Source: Cadophora sp. MPI-SDFR-AT-0126
Taxonomy: Eukaryota > Ascomycota > Leotiomycetes > Helotiales > Ploettnerulaceae
Direction of reading: 5' to 3'
Assembly: GCA_020747065.1 (NCBI GenBank)
Contig: JAGMVK010000011.1
Span: 1,364,001 to 1,428,000, forward strand
DNA length: 64,000 nt
Shown here: in pieces, positions 30,722 through 41,721 of the stretch
How the letters are laid out: every line of letters begins with the position of its first letter
Numbering within the stretch: the first letter of the stretch is position 1
Program-made: the position numbers and the translations under genes
The notes under the pieces: generated by a model
Seen by the model: the letters and a program-made list of their open reading frames with translations, nothing else
What the model was told of the DNA's origin: nothing
Databases searched by the model: none

Positions 30722-32669
30722 CTACACATCTGCCAGCTTCTCAACAGGCAAGTGCATGGTAGCCATAACCGTCTCCGCATTTCTCGGCTCGAGAGATTTC
30801 TTGACTGGGTTCGGAGCCTCAAACACCTCCGCCAGTTCTTCAAGCGTACGATCCTTCGTCTCAGGGAAGAACTTCCAGATGAAAATCGCTTCGATGATAT
30901 CCCAGAATACGAAAACAAGATAGAAGTAGTAGCCGATCTTCTCAAATGCAGGTCCAGAGGAATATGCTAGAACGATGGAGATACCGCTTGACATGAAGTT
31001 TCCGAGCGCTGTGCCCTTCGCGCGGTTATATGTGGAAAGAGTCTCGGCAACATACATCGATTGCTGGGCTGTCCATCCGATGGAGAAGACAACACCGAAG
31101 AGGAAGACGAATGCGATGGTTGTGTTTGCTGCGTTATGGTTGGATGGATCATCGACGGCCATCTTGGAGGTTCCTGTGATGACAGCGAATATAACGGAAC
31201 AGCAGAGAATGCTGTAGATCAGGAGGGGACGACGACCGACTCGATCTGTGAGACGAGCACCGAGGAGCGAACTGAGGAACCCAAGCATCGAGTTTACTGC
31301 GTTTAGTGCAAGGACCTTTTTCTGGTCGACAATGCCGGCTGTGTTCATCATGGTAACCAGATAGTAACTGGACAGCGAGTTACCAGATGCCTAGCATGTC
31401 AGCAAATCATCTTAGCTTTGGGTGAGGATTGTATTGTCGGTGCTTACTTGTCCCATAAAAGCCATGCCAAGTACACAAATCAATCGACGACGATCACTGT
31501 GTGTGTTCCACAATTGGCGGTAATCCCACCATCTCTTATCCGCCGGCTCAGACGAAAGCTGAGCCATCATTTCCTTTAACTGAAGCTGGACTATAGGATG
31601 ATCGACCGAGCCCTCTCCATGAAGCTGGGCGAGAATCGCAGCTGCTTCGTCATGTCTATCGTGTTGCATGAGCCAACGGGGCTACAAGACGGATTAGTAG
31701 GGCTCTGGAGGACATGGAAGCCTTTACCTACAGATTCAGGCAGGAAGAAGACAAAGATAGCGACAATGCCGGATGTTCCCAATTGCATCCACACGGGAAG
31801 CCTCCAGCCACCATTGCCCTCGATATATGCACTTCCGTAAACGACCCATCCTGCAATAATGGCACCAAGCGGCCACATGCAGTTATAAAAGCCAGTGAGT
31901 GTTCCTCGCCACTGTTAACGTCAGCCATGCTCCAACTTATCCTCGAAACATCATTTCCGAAGACTATATGTGAGAGGCTCGGCTTTGGTTCCAAAACGTA
32001 CCTTAGGATGAGCCATTTCACTGACGTATGTCGGTGCAGCAATACAGCAGTATGAGACACCAAAACCCAGTAGAAATCGCCCACCTAGAAATTGTGGAAT
32101 GGCTTTGCTTGTTGCTCTGTGCTCTCAGTCAGTAAAAGGAAACGACCAGCGAGCGCTTCGCCTTACGTATCGTGGATGTACTTACTGAATGCAGGTTCCA
32201 ATGATAATCACGACAGCACCAATGAACATTCCAACACGACGACCAAGTCGGTCAGTCGCAAATGGCACGAGTGGAGCAGCTGCAAGACTGCCGACGTTGT
32301 AGATCATGAAGACAATACCCGTCGAAGAACCAGATGTTTTCCTATCCAGATCAGCTTTCTTTGTCCATAAATACGCGGATTATTCGCTAGAACAACTTAC
32401 ATATCGAAAGTCTTCTGGTAAGAGATCATTCCATTGAGACCGCCCATAAGCGAGCCATCATATCCATTCAAGCAACCACAGCAGTATGCCACGAATAGGA
32501 CGCCGTAGAGTCGCAGCATCGACCACGTCCATGGAGAGTATTTGCTGCTGTCGACTTCCTCGGCAATTTCTATCGCAACAGCTACGGGGTTGAGATCTGT
32601 CTTAATGTCGTGGGACATAACATTCTCCTTCTCGTCCACTGCAGGGATCGCGGTCTTGTGGTCCGCCAT
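30722..32669 (-). CDS. MFS sugar porter, lactose permease-like
   Basis: Six exons (32669-32401, 32341-32186, 32116-32002, 31911-31732, 31681-31448, 31390-30722) close to 540 residues with about 12 membrane spans. Sugar-porter signatures: [14 protein letters not shown] in TM1, [10 protein letters not shown] between TM2 and TM3, [27 protein letters not shown], the FFLPESPRWL motif before the central loop, [11 protein letters not shown], and the closing [17 protein letters not shown]. The GYDGSLMGG form is typical of fungal lactose/cellobiose-type permeases (LacP, CDT-2-like). Substrate is inferred only. The start at 32669 is chosen because the upstream in-frame sequence lacks membrane character. 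Intron sizes are 50-90 nt. Confidence 0.88.
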
Positions 32670-33733
32670 GGCTCTGGCTGACTGATGAAAAAGAAGATGA
32701 AGGTGTTCTCTCTGAAGTCCAGGTCCAGCCTTGGGACCAAGTTGGTTTATATAATCCCAATATGTTCCCCGCCACCGTGCCTTATTCCCAGGAACTTGCT
32801 CGAGCGTCGTATCCCTCTGCACCAACATCCCCCACTTCCCAATTGTAGGTATCGCCTCCTCGAATCTTCTTCCCCAGACCCCGCCATAACTCCATGCAAC
32901 CCTTCAAGTGGACGAGTTTGGCCCATTTGATTGGTGCGCATCCAATCGAGGGGAACAAGCTTGGCAGAGGTCCGAGCCGCTAGCACCAGGATATTTTCCC
33001 CGAGTTCCCCAGCTTGGCCTTCAGCCCCGCGCTCGTTGTGAAGTATGCCATTTCTCTCAACAAGAATTTGACTGGTGGGATTCGGGAATGGGATAGAGAT
33101 CTTGGCTCGTGCTGATCGTTTCTTGGAGAGTGTATGTCCCCGACTTCCCCGAGTTCTCGATTGAGCCAACCGAGCCAACATGAGTTGATGACAAGCTGCT
33201 GCAGGAGGCTGGATCAAACTCCCCGTAGCATGTTTTTCTACATAATGAAGCAATAACACGCGACTTTTTGATTGCATGGACATCAGCAAGCTAAGCACAA
33301 AGTCCTTGAAACTGATACTGCGCCGCTTGGGACGACTTCTAAAGTGGGATGTATTCAAAGACTGATTGGCTCAGAACATGACATGAAAGATTTAAGATTG
33401 CAATAAGAATGACTCGTAACTTTCTAATAACTGACCACAAATCGTATCCAGATTTTTGGCACCCTAGTAAAAGGTCATCACTGGATGAACAGCTTCACAG
33501 GATTACCAAAGTTGTCGCATTGGGAATACTGAAGCATTGTAATTGCAGAAAATAGAAGGACAAGTATAACCATCTGAATGCGACATGTGAACCATGCATT
33601 GGCATCGGCACTATCGACACCGTTTCCTCGATTCTGAAATCTTCTCAGTAACGTCAATGGGAAGTGATGGTAACTTTGGAGGGTAGACGGCCAAATCCCG
33701 GTGAGATGATCATATCTGCTTCAATTCGGGGTT
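32670..33733. other. Intergenic region upstream of the sugar porter
   Basis: Promoter of the minus-strand porter plus the 3' flank of the next minus-strand gene. The open frame at 32747-33358 has no family features. Phrases of the CCCCGAGTTCCC type recur near 32998 and 33137, without a clear meaning. Confidence 0.45.
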
Positions 33734-35290
33734 CTAGTGTAGCGGCTCTAAATCTTCGGAAATGTCTGTGACCTCATTCCCTTGAGCCTCTTCCATATCG
33801 CTTTCAAATCGAGTTGCTTGGTCGTCGTGGTACTCTGCCATATAGCCCTGAAGTTTCCAAAGCCGAGACTGTACTTCAACCGTGACATTTTTGTGCTTCA
33901 GCACCACAACTTCCTTCTCAAAAACGCTGTTCGGAACCGACTTTCGTAGCTCCTCCAATTTCTCTTTACCCAGGAGGGCCGGAAGATTATATATTGGAAC
34001 CTTCCTTTTCTTCTTTGCCAGTTGTGGCCCAACGTCGCCAATGTCCTGGGTTCCAACATCGAGAGTTGCAAACTCCGGTGGTCCTGTTGACATATCACCA
34101 TTCAAACTTCCCGTCCAGAGGAATGCAGCTACTTGTGACTTCTTCAAGGCGTCTTCCCAGTCAGTACAGCCGACAATATATCCTCGCTTTTTCCTGGCGA
34201 GATAGAGAAGAGCTTCTGAGATACGCCGACCCATCAAGATCGTGACAAAATCGTCCATGTCGGGCCTCCAGCCAGCTTTTCCATAAGTCTGCATTGCAGA
34301 TTTCACGGGTCGCCATCCACCGGGAATGAATTTGGCTTGTCCGGCTTTCCCTTTGTTGGATCGTTTGGATCCCGATGCGGTATCGACCATGCCACCGATC
34401 AAGACTTTACTGTTGAGTGTGTAGCCCTGGTACCCCATCTTAGAAGGCCTGGCTTTCGCCTCTGCCTCCATCCTGCTCTCCTGCTCTTCTACTCTTACCA
34501 ACTCTGCGACTTTGGCTGAGGAATCTTTCCCCATGCCGCTGTCGAGTTCATCTAGCTTCCCCAATTCTGCTTCCTCCACCTTATCCACAGCCTCCCTCTT
34601 CTCGGTAGAAAGGTGTTTTTTAGCCAGGTTGGCCGGCACATACCACGGCTCTCCAGTCGTTGGATCCGACATCACTCTAAATCCCTGGAGGAAGAAAGAG
34701 GGTAATTTAGTACCGCTGATTGAACATCTGCGGACAGGTGTGGCAAGTGCAAGAGCATACGGGTTCTTTGCAAGCTGCTGCTGGAACTTTGTAGGGTTCT
34801 TGCTCGGAAGGCTTTTCTGAGCACGATGTTTCTCTCTAGCTTCGAGAAAAGATGGATCCATGAGCGGCGAGAGAGAGAGAGGACGTCGTTTGAAGGCGGG
34901 CTTAGAAAATTCTTGCGGGAAGCCGATTGGAGACTCTGCTGCAGAGACATTGGATGTCGATGTCGGGTCGAGAGCGTTGGATGAGGATTGCGGATTGGAA
35001 GCTTCAAATGTCTCGTTCCTAGACGCACCATTCCGCGCTGCAGCAACATTTCCGCTGAGTTTCACTGATCCAGTGGTAGAATTGACAAGCAGTCCATCAC
35101 CGTCTTTCAAAATTCCAGATTGTGAAGCCTGTTGTTTTGTGCTGGACAGTTCCCGACTTTGGCAAGCTCCGCAGAGCTTCCATGGTGTCTGGAGCCCAAG
35201 AAAGCATGTTATTCCTGTAGGATGTGATCGAGTGACTGTGGCAAGCCACTTTGCAGTGCTGCTACCGGAGGGATTCGTGCATTTGTTCAT
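33734..35290 (-). CDS. Conserved fungal protein of unknown function
   Basis: An intron-free 518-residue protein started at the ATG at 35290. The frame stays open upstream without another ATG, so an extra 5' exon is possible. I do not recognise the family. Seen: a Cys-containing N-terminal segment (ITCFLGLQTPWKLCGACQ), a Ser/Asn-rich low-complexity part, then a core with NPYALALATPVRRCSISGT, LPSFFLQGFRVM and GEPWYVP that looks conserved, a charged coiled-coil-like stretch, and a C-terminal half with FIPGGWRPVKSAMQTYG and MDDFVTILMGRRISEALLYLA. It shares a 202-bp divergent promoter with mitochondrial ClpP, so a mitochondrial role is possible, but nothing in the sequence proves it. Confidence 0.6.
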   Translation of the reverse strand: MNKCTNPSGSSTAKWLATVTRSHPTGITCFLGLQTPWKLCGACQSRELSSTKQQASQSGILKDGDGLLVNSTTGSVKLSGNVAAARNGASRNETFEASNPQSSSNALDPTSTSNVSAAESPIGFPQEFSKPAFKRRPLSLSPLMDPSFLEAREKHRAQKSLPSKNPTKFQQQLAKNPYALALATPVRRCSISGTKLPSFFLQGFRVMSDPTTGEPWYVPANLAKKHLSTEKREAVDKVEEAELGKLDELDSGMGKDSSAKVAELVRVEEQESRMEAEAKARPSKMGYQGYTLNSKVLIGGMVDTASGSKRSNKGKAGQAKFIPGGWRPVKSAMQTYGKAGWRPDMDDFVTILMGRRISEALLYLARKKRGYIVGCTDWEDALKKSQVAAFLWTGSLNGDMSTGPPEFATLDVGTQDIGDVGPQLAKKKRKVPIYNLPALLGKEKLEELRKSVPNSVFEKEVVVLKHKNVTVEVQSRLWKLQGYMAEYHDDQATRFESDMEEAQGNEVTDISEDLEPLH

Positions 35291-35492
35291 GCCACATTCT
35301 CTGCTGCTCAATGTTGCGAATGAAGTCGAAAGTTTTGACGTGGAAACTGAAATAACTTGGAGTGAAGCTCAGGATCCCTGCCTGCCTGCCAAGCGATCGC
35401 GCTTCTTTTCCGCATCCATCGCGTCTCCCAACTCCAATCTCGAGACTTTCTCGAGACGCTGGTAGTACTCGAATAATTCCAACTCATCCACA
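35291..35492. promoter_or_regulatory. Short bidirectional promoter (unknown protein / ClpP)
   Basis: Only 202 bp separate the two divergent start codons. An open frame continues through part of it on the minus strand. No TATA box is obvious on either strand. Confidence 0.45.
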
Positions 35493-36269
35493 ATGTTCGT
35501 AACCAGAATACTGCGGGCGCCAGCTCGCAATGCCTTCCAACAAAGACTGCGAAGCTTTTCCTCAATACCATCTCGAGCAGAGCCTCCGAAATCATGGACT
35601 CCCATGCCGTTGATCACTGAGACAATTGTAAGTCAATTGCTTGCAGACCCGAGGACTTTGCTGACAGTATAGGGAGGCGGCTATCGACAATCAGACATCT
35701 TCTCGAAACTACTGCAAGAACGAATCATTTGTTTGAATGGTGAAGTGAATGATGTCCTTTCCGCAGCAGTCGTTGCCCAACTTCTATACCTCGAGTCCGA
35801 TGCGCCAGAAAAGGCGATTACTCTCTACATCAACTCCCCGGGTGGATCTGTAACGGCTGGTCTGGCAATCTATGATACGATGTCGTACATTCGGTCGCCG
35901 GTCTCAACAGTCTGCGTTGGACAAGCAGCTTCAATGGGAAGCTTACTGTTGTGTGGTGGTGAGAAGGGAAAGAGATTCTGTCTGCCACATAGCAGTGTTA
36001 TGGTACACCAGCCGAGCGGAGGATATTTTGGACAAGCAAGTGATATTGCGATCCATGCACAGGAGATATTGAGAGTACGGAGGAAATTGAACGAGATATT
36101 CATCAAGCATTTGACGAAGCCACACACTTTGGAGGATGTGGAACGATTGATGGAGAGAGATCGGTTCTTGAGTGCTGAGGAAGCTTTGGAGATGGGTATT
36201 GTGGATGAGATTCTCCAGAGGAGGGTTGAGGGCGAGGAAAATAAGAAAGAAGGAGAGAATGACACATAG
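35493..36269 (+). CDS. CLPP: Mitochondrial ATP-dependent Clp protease proteolytic subunit
   Basis: Two exons (35493-35627, 35673-36269), 243 residues. The first exon gives a mitochondrial presequence ([20 protein letters not shown]) followed by [12 protein letters not shown], and joins [20 protein letters not shown] in phase across a 45-nt intron. The ClpP core is complete: [19 protein letters not shown], the catalytic Ser in [11 protein letters not shown], the catalytic His in [12 protein letters not shown], and the Asp region in [20 protein letters not shown]. ClpP forms a 14-mer that degrades matrix proteins with the ClpX ATPase. Budding yeast lacks ClpP but filamentous fungi such as Podospora have it. 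The C-terminal tail is short and acidic. Confidence 0.93.
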
Positions 36270-36378
36270 ATTCAATGGATGCTTGAGCAAATTCATTCCT
36301 GTCATACGTGCTATTACGGTCATGAACGCATCCATGCACCAAGGCATGGCTTCCAAATCCCAACGCCAAATCATTCCT

Positions 36379-37361
36379 TCATAGCTTTGAATTCCTTCCT
36401 TCACCTCCGACTCTAGCAAGGATCCAGTCAGCAACGTCATTCGCAAAGACTTGTCTGTTGTCGGGCAAGTCAGCGTGTAACTGATGGGACCAACCCTCGT
36501 AGGTCTTGAACTCCTTGTCCTCCAACCCAGTCTGTCTCTCAAACCATTTCTTACTTTCCTCATAACTAGTTCCCTTATCTTCAGTACCATGGGCTAGCCA
36601 GACACTCTTCACATTCGGGTTCAATTTGACTTTTGCCTGGTTCAGTAAAGAAGTTCTGTCCAGCATACCAGCCAGACCCTCCAAAGTGCCGTTCCCATAC
36701 AAGAGCTTGTCTTCTGCAAGGGACTTCACCACAGCTGGGTCTCGAGTCAAGTTCACTGGTGGGATGGCTGAGTATCGTTGCTTGTGAGGAAGTAGCTTTC
36801 CAGCCAATCTTCCGGCAGCAACTGTAATCCACATCGGTTCGAAGCCTTTCGGGAAACCGATAAATGGGCTTTCCAACAACCAACCCCGGATGTCCTTTAT
36901 GAGATCAGCATACTGAGGATCAGAAGCCAAGATCAAGGCCTCTCCCCCGCCCATTGAATGACCCATGACAAACAAGGGAACAGAGCAAGGCATTTGCGAC
37001 TTAATGAAGGACACAATGTCGGAGATGACCTGAGACGTTGGTCCGGTCAGGCCTTGCTCCGATGGCTTTTTTACAGAACGGCCCCAGCCGCGTTGATCGA
37101 AGGCAGCTGTTTCGATTCCTTTGGAAGCGAGAGTTGGGAACAGTTCATAATACCGATCACAATGGTCATCGAATCCATGGATGAAGACAAGCTTGGCTAG
37201 AGGAGCTCCATCTGGCTACGGACTGGGTGTTAGTTCGAATAATGGTATAGTTTCGAAACATAGAGTTATGAGACTAGATACTCTAGGTCACATACCTTCC
37301 AAGTTTTGGTGTAGAGAGAAACATCGCCGATCTGATGAGTTCCTTCAATTTCAGTAGGCAT
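36379..37361 (-). CDS. YJU3: Monoacylglycerol lipase-like serine hydrolase
   Basis: Two exons (37361-37296, 37215-36379) encode 300 residues. The alpha/beta-hydrolase motifs are KLVFIHGFDDHCDRY (oxyanion loop), AAFDQRGWGRS and the nucleophile GHSMGGGEAL. A conserved His late in the protein (YEGWSHQLHADLP) and an Asp in HGTEDKGTSYEES complete the triad. This matches Yju3-type monoacylglycerol lipases, which act on lipid droplets and membranes; other acylglycerol or ester substrates are possible. The intron is 80 nt. It converges on ClpP with 109 bp between stop codons. Confidence 0.88.
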
Positions 37362-37660
37362 CTTGACAGAATCTAGGTGCGTTGTAGCTTCGAAGCATAT
37401 AGAAAATTCTGGCGATCGGTATCACCGGCTGACAGATGTTCAATCGAACGTCGAATAAGTGTACTCTGATACAAATAGTGGAGAGTCTGAATCAACAATC
37501 TGAACTTGATTGATGATTCTGAAAGCGAGCTCGGGAGGGTAGGGTCCAGAGCGAAGGTTCCTGATCGCCAACAGGGGTCTCGTGCCGAGGCGGCCGCTTG
37601 CATGTGAGCTCGACTTTACTTTAACAAGAGCCCAAATCTTTGACATATTTCTACATCCAG

Positions 37661-38975
37661 ATGACAGCTCTGCCGCACCCCTTTCCAAGTACGAGCCGCA
37701 TCTTGTCTGGGACGGGAGGTCTCTTGCGGCTCTCAAATAACTGTCGGGCATATTCTACGAAGGTTGTGAAAGGTAGCAAGAGGTGACATTATTCCGCATC
37801 AGAATACTAACTCTATGAAGAGAATGACATCGTCTTGCTGAAGCATCGAAACAATCCGAGTGCGCCAATAGTCACTGGTAAGCTGCGATCAGGACGGAAA
37901 ACTACTTTATCTGCCACATCGAATTGGCGAGATGCCATCGAGAATGATCATATTATTGGAAAAGAGCTACGGGAGGTAGTCACTTCGAGGAAGGGGGTGC
38001 ATTATCGAATTCTCGAACCGACCCTCGCAGAGTACACAGATTGCTCGCCGCGGATAGTTACGCCGGTAGGACGTTTATCAACTTAGATTGTTTGGTTTAC
38101 AGCTTCTAATCGCATGATAGTAGATCTACTCTCAAGATGCGAGTTTAATCGTGTCTCTCCTCGACCTGCATCCTACTCCGCCACGTCCGAATGAGACAAA
38201 TGAAGAGGTACTTGAGATATTCGAAGCTGGAACGGGTCATGGAGCCTTGACACTACATCTTGCGCGAGCTATTCATGCTGCAAACCCCCCAGCTCCAACA
38301 CCAGAACCGATCGCACCGACGGAAGACAACACTGTTCGGACTGAGCAGAATTTGGCCATCGAAAAGGCATGGCGGAAAGCTCGAAGAGCAGTAGTACATA
38401 CTCTTGACATCAATGCTGCTCACTCACATCATGCCGCGCAAGTGGTGAAGAACTTTCGAAGGGGACTCTACTTCCCAAATGTGGATTTCCATACTGGAAC
38501 GATCGAAGAATATCTATCTGGAAGGCTGGCGGATTCCGACGATCCTTTTCTGGACCATGCAATCCTGGATCTTCCGTCAACACACGAGTACTTTGAAATT
38601 GTGAGCAAAGCTATGAAGGCAAATGGGACTTTGATCGGCTTTTGCCCAAGCATCACACAGATCAATTCTTGTGTTTTGCTTACGAAGCAAAAGAATTTGC
38701 CATTCTTCTTGGAGAAAGTCATTGAGATTGGTGGTGCCGTTGGGGGGAGAGAATGGGATGTCCGGCTGGTTACTCCAAGGGCTTTGAAAAACGATTCGGG
38801 GGAGAAGCAAGCGACAGTGGATACTGTTGGTGAAGTGGAAGACCGCAAGGCATCAGAGACAACTAACAGGGGAGAAGAGATGGTCTGTAGACCAAAGGTT
38901 GGGGGACGAGTTTCGGGAGGAGGCTTTGTAGGGTTATGGCGTAGAATTACTCCATTCTCGCCGCAGTCGCCGTAG
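37661..38975 (+). CDS. Mitochondrial tRNA m1A58 methyltransferase-like protein
   Basis: Three exons (37661-37772, 37821-38065, 38124-38975) close to 402 residues. The N terminus (RLSNNCRAYSTKVVK) resembles a mitochondrial presequence, and then ENDIVLLKHR starts the Trm61-type N-terminal barrel. DHIIGKELREVVTSRKGVHY and ILEPTLAEYTDCSPRIVTPIY are diagnostic of this family, followed by the SAM-binding motif EAGTGHGALTLHLARAI and HAILDLPSTHEYF, in the place of the catalytic D-x-P. It is closer to the organellar Trm61-like branch than to the nuclear Trm6/Trm61 catalytic subunit; this placement is inferred. A long insert rich in Pro/Glu sits after motif I. Introns are 48 and 58 nt, the first with an ACTAAC branch site. 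Confidence 0.75.
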
Positions 38976-39356
38976 ACTGGACTTTAGATTTACGACTTGG
39001 AAATATACTGTACTGTATGATATCGTCTGTACCTTATAAATCGTCAAAGAAATACTTTTTTCACATCCCATAGTGTCACGAGACTCCGGTCAAAGGAAGA
39101 TGATCTATTGACAGGGTTTATTAGCCTTCCCGACTAGCGACCCCGGATTTCGTCTCAAAGAGCCTGAAATTATGGACACGAATTCGAGCTTCCCCTTTCT
39201 CTGACCAGCCAGTCTCGAATGCGAATACTCGCCGTCAACAATGGAATAGTCGCAATGTGCGCTTGACATAACACGGATGGAAAAGATCGACCTCGGATAA
39301 CACTCAGCTCAGCTATTGATTGTGGCGGCAGCTAGCTCATCAACAGCTACTGCAAC
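38976..39356. other. Intergenic region, nothing called
   Basis: 3' flank of the methyltransferase gene and promoter of the phosphoesterase gene. No coding or RNA feature is visible. Confidence 0.5.
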
Positions 39357-41106
39357 ATGACGAGACGGATTGTAGGAACCTTTCTGGAACAATGTATGAA
39401 TTTACAATACTGACTTTCGCTTCCATAGGTTCGCACAGCAAGCCAACTCGGGGCTCTAGCTGTCCTGACTATCGTAGTCATCTTCTTTCTGGACAACAAA
39501 TTCCGAGTCCTACCCTCCGCGATCCACAATGCACTTCCTGCGCATCATCCTGGCCTGGTGATCACCGACATAACGGTGACCTCTTGCTCGCGCATAAATG
39601 TTTTCACATCCTGCAAACTCGACTCGGAGGTATGGCATCGAATAGAGAAAGATCTATACCTGGGGAAAGGCTGGGTCAGTAGCGCATTCGTCCAAATCAA
39701 GCGAAAGAAGGAGGAGGAACTTTTGGCAGAAGACAAAGTGATTGTGGATGTGAAAGTAGGGAGATTGGATCCCAGTACCACAGACAAAGGAGAAGGAGAC
39801 GAGAGGTGGGAGTCCCGGCCAGCAGGATTATGGTTAAAACGGTCAGCAAAGCGCCATGCGAGCGACTCGCACCAAGCCATTACGTCCGTGGACGTTCTGT
39901 TTGGGGCAGACGCAGTGGATCCTAGAGATGGATGGCAGATGGTGGGCACGCCCATGCTGCTAGATACCAGTGGAGAGGGGCATGAAGCTAGGTTGAGTGT
40001 GAGGAGAGGCAAGGAGGTTCCACACTCCAGGCCAGTCCCGAGGATAAATGAAAATGGAAAATTCAAGATCATGCAGGTTGCGGATCTACATTTGAGTACT
40101 GGCACGGGAGCTTGCAGAGACGAGATGCCGGTTGGCCACAACGGTGGGAAATGTGAGGCGGATCCCAGGACATTGGAGTTTGTGGGAAGACTTTTGGATG
40201 AAGAGAAACCGGATTTGGTGGTGCTAAGCGGAGATCAGATTAATGGAGAGACAGCTCCAGACGCTCAAAGCGTGAGTGATTAAATAACATATCCTTCCGC
40301 CAGGATGCTGACTTTACTAGGCTATATTCAAGTATGCCGAGCTGTTCATCAAGCGCAAGATTCCATACGCTACCATCTTTGGTAATCATGACGACGAGGG
40401 CTCACTTCCTCGAGCTGGACAAATGGCTTTGATCGAGTCTCTGCCATATTCTCTCTCGGCCGCTGGCCCTGAAGACATCGATGGCGTTGGAAACTACTAC
40501 GTCGAAGTTCTTGCACGAGGGAGCTCCAAGCACTCCGCGTTGACGATCTATCTATTGGATACACATGCTTATTCACCAGATGAGCATAATTTCAAAGGGT
40601 ACGATTGGCTGAAGAAAAACCAAATAGACTGGTTCAAGGCCACCGCTCAAGGCCTGAAAAAGGAACATGCTGGTTATACACATATCCACATGGATTTGGC
40701 ATTCATTCATATCCCACTCCCCGAGTACCGAGACGATACACTGCCTCGAAAAGGAGAGTGGAGGGAAGGCGTCACTGCACCAGGGTTCAATTCTGGCTTC
40801 AGAGACGCCTTAGTTGAAGAAGGTGTAGTGATGGTATCATGTGGTCATGATCATGCAAACGAATACTGCGCATTGACCAGTAACGAGGCGAAGACCCCCG
40901 CGATGTGGATGTGCTATGCTGGAGGAGCTGGATTTGGGGGTTATGGTGGCTACGGCGGATATCACCGCCGAATCAGGTTGTTCGATATCGATCTGAACGA
41001 GGCTCGGATTCGGACTTGGAAGCGTGTTGAGTATGGAGATACTGGCAAGAGGATCGATGAGCAGATCATCGTTGAGGGAGGCCGTGCTAGAGCACTTGAT
41101 GCATAG
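39357..41106 (+). CDS. DCR2: Dcr2-like calcineurin-type phosphoesterase
   Basis: Three exons (39357-39371, 39429-40271, 40321-41106) give 547 residues. The first exon has only five codons (MTRRI) but donor, acceptor and phase fit, and it creates an N-terminal membrane anchor (SQLGALAVLTIVVIFFLDNK). The C-terminal metallophosphatase domain shows the metal-binding set: ADLHLSTG, VVLSGDQING, FGNHDDEGS, IHMDLAFIHIPLPEY and SCGHDHANEYC. The middle carries HDVLFGADAVDPRDGW-like sequence seen in fungal Dcr2 proteins. Dcr2 in yeast affects cell-cycle start and the unfolded-protein response through dephosphorylation; that role is known for the family and inferred here. The gene looks complete. Confidence 0.85.
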
Positions 41107-41721
41107 AAGTCTCCAGATATACTGTTATTGCAGAGGCGATATCTCTCGAACAATTGGGCCGAGGTAAATGCCTGCATATTTAAGCGAAGAAATGGAAAGC
41201 AAATAGGGCACTGGCAGGCGTTTGGAGTGGGCTTGGAGTAGCATAGGTATGATGGACGGCCTTTCTTTGAGGTTCTTGTAAGCTTTATATCGATTGAGTT
41301 CTCTGTATAGTGAGTTACAATGACGATCCCACTTCGATACTGACACTTCGATTCTAAGGCTAAGCGAGGCAATATCAGCTCTCAGACATATTTCTAAATC
41401 TCTTTCACCTCTATCTGAATTGATGTTTACTGTAGATGTCATCGACCTCTCGTGACGCTATTCCAGGCTTATGTCAGGTGCGACAATTCATTGGTTCAGC
41501 GCACCAGTTCTTTGCGTGAAGGCGCATGCATGTTCGGCCTCGCAGTTCGCCCAACTCCCCATCGACAACTCAAGTTCCAAGCCTTTCCATTCCCTTCACA
41601 CAGACGATGGCCAGGTCAACAGGCTCTACACAACCTCATCTTTGACTTCACATCTTCGCAGACTCGCAATCCAGAACAGTATCAAGAGTCATCCCAACGG
41701 CGCAAATCCCATCGAGCAACC
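41107..41721. other. Intergenic region upstream of the NLR gene
   Basis: Contains the phosphoesterase 3' flank and the NLR promoter/leader. Small open frames overlap here on both strands, with no family features. Confidence 0.45.

Noticed and set aside
35308..35617. Minus-strand open frames over the ClpP first exon
   Set aside because: One frame could extend the unknown protein, but it lies antisense to the ClpP presequence exon, which has correct splice phase, and no splice sites join it cleanly to 35290.
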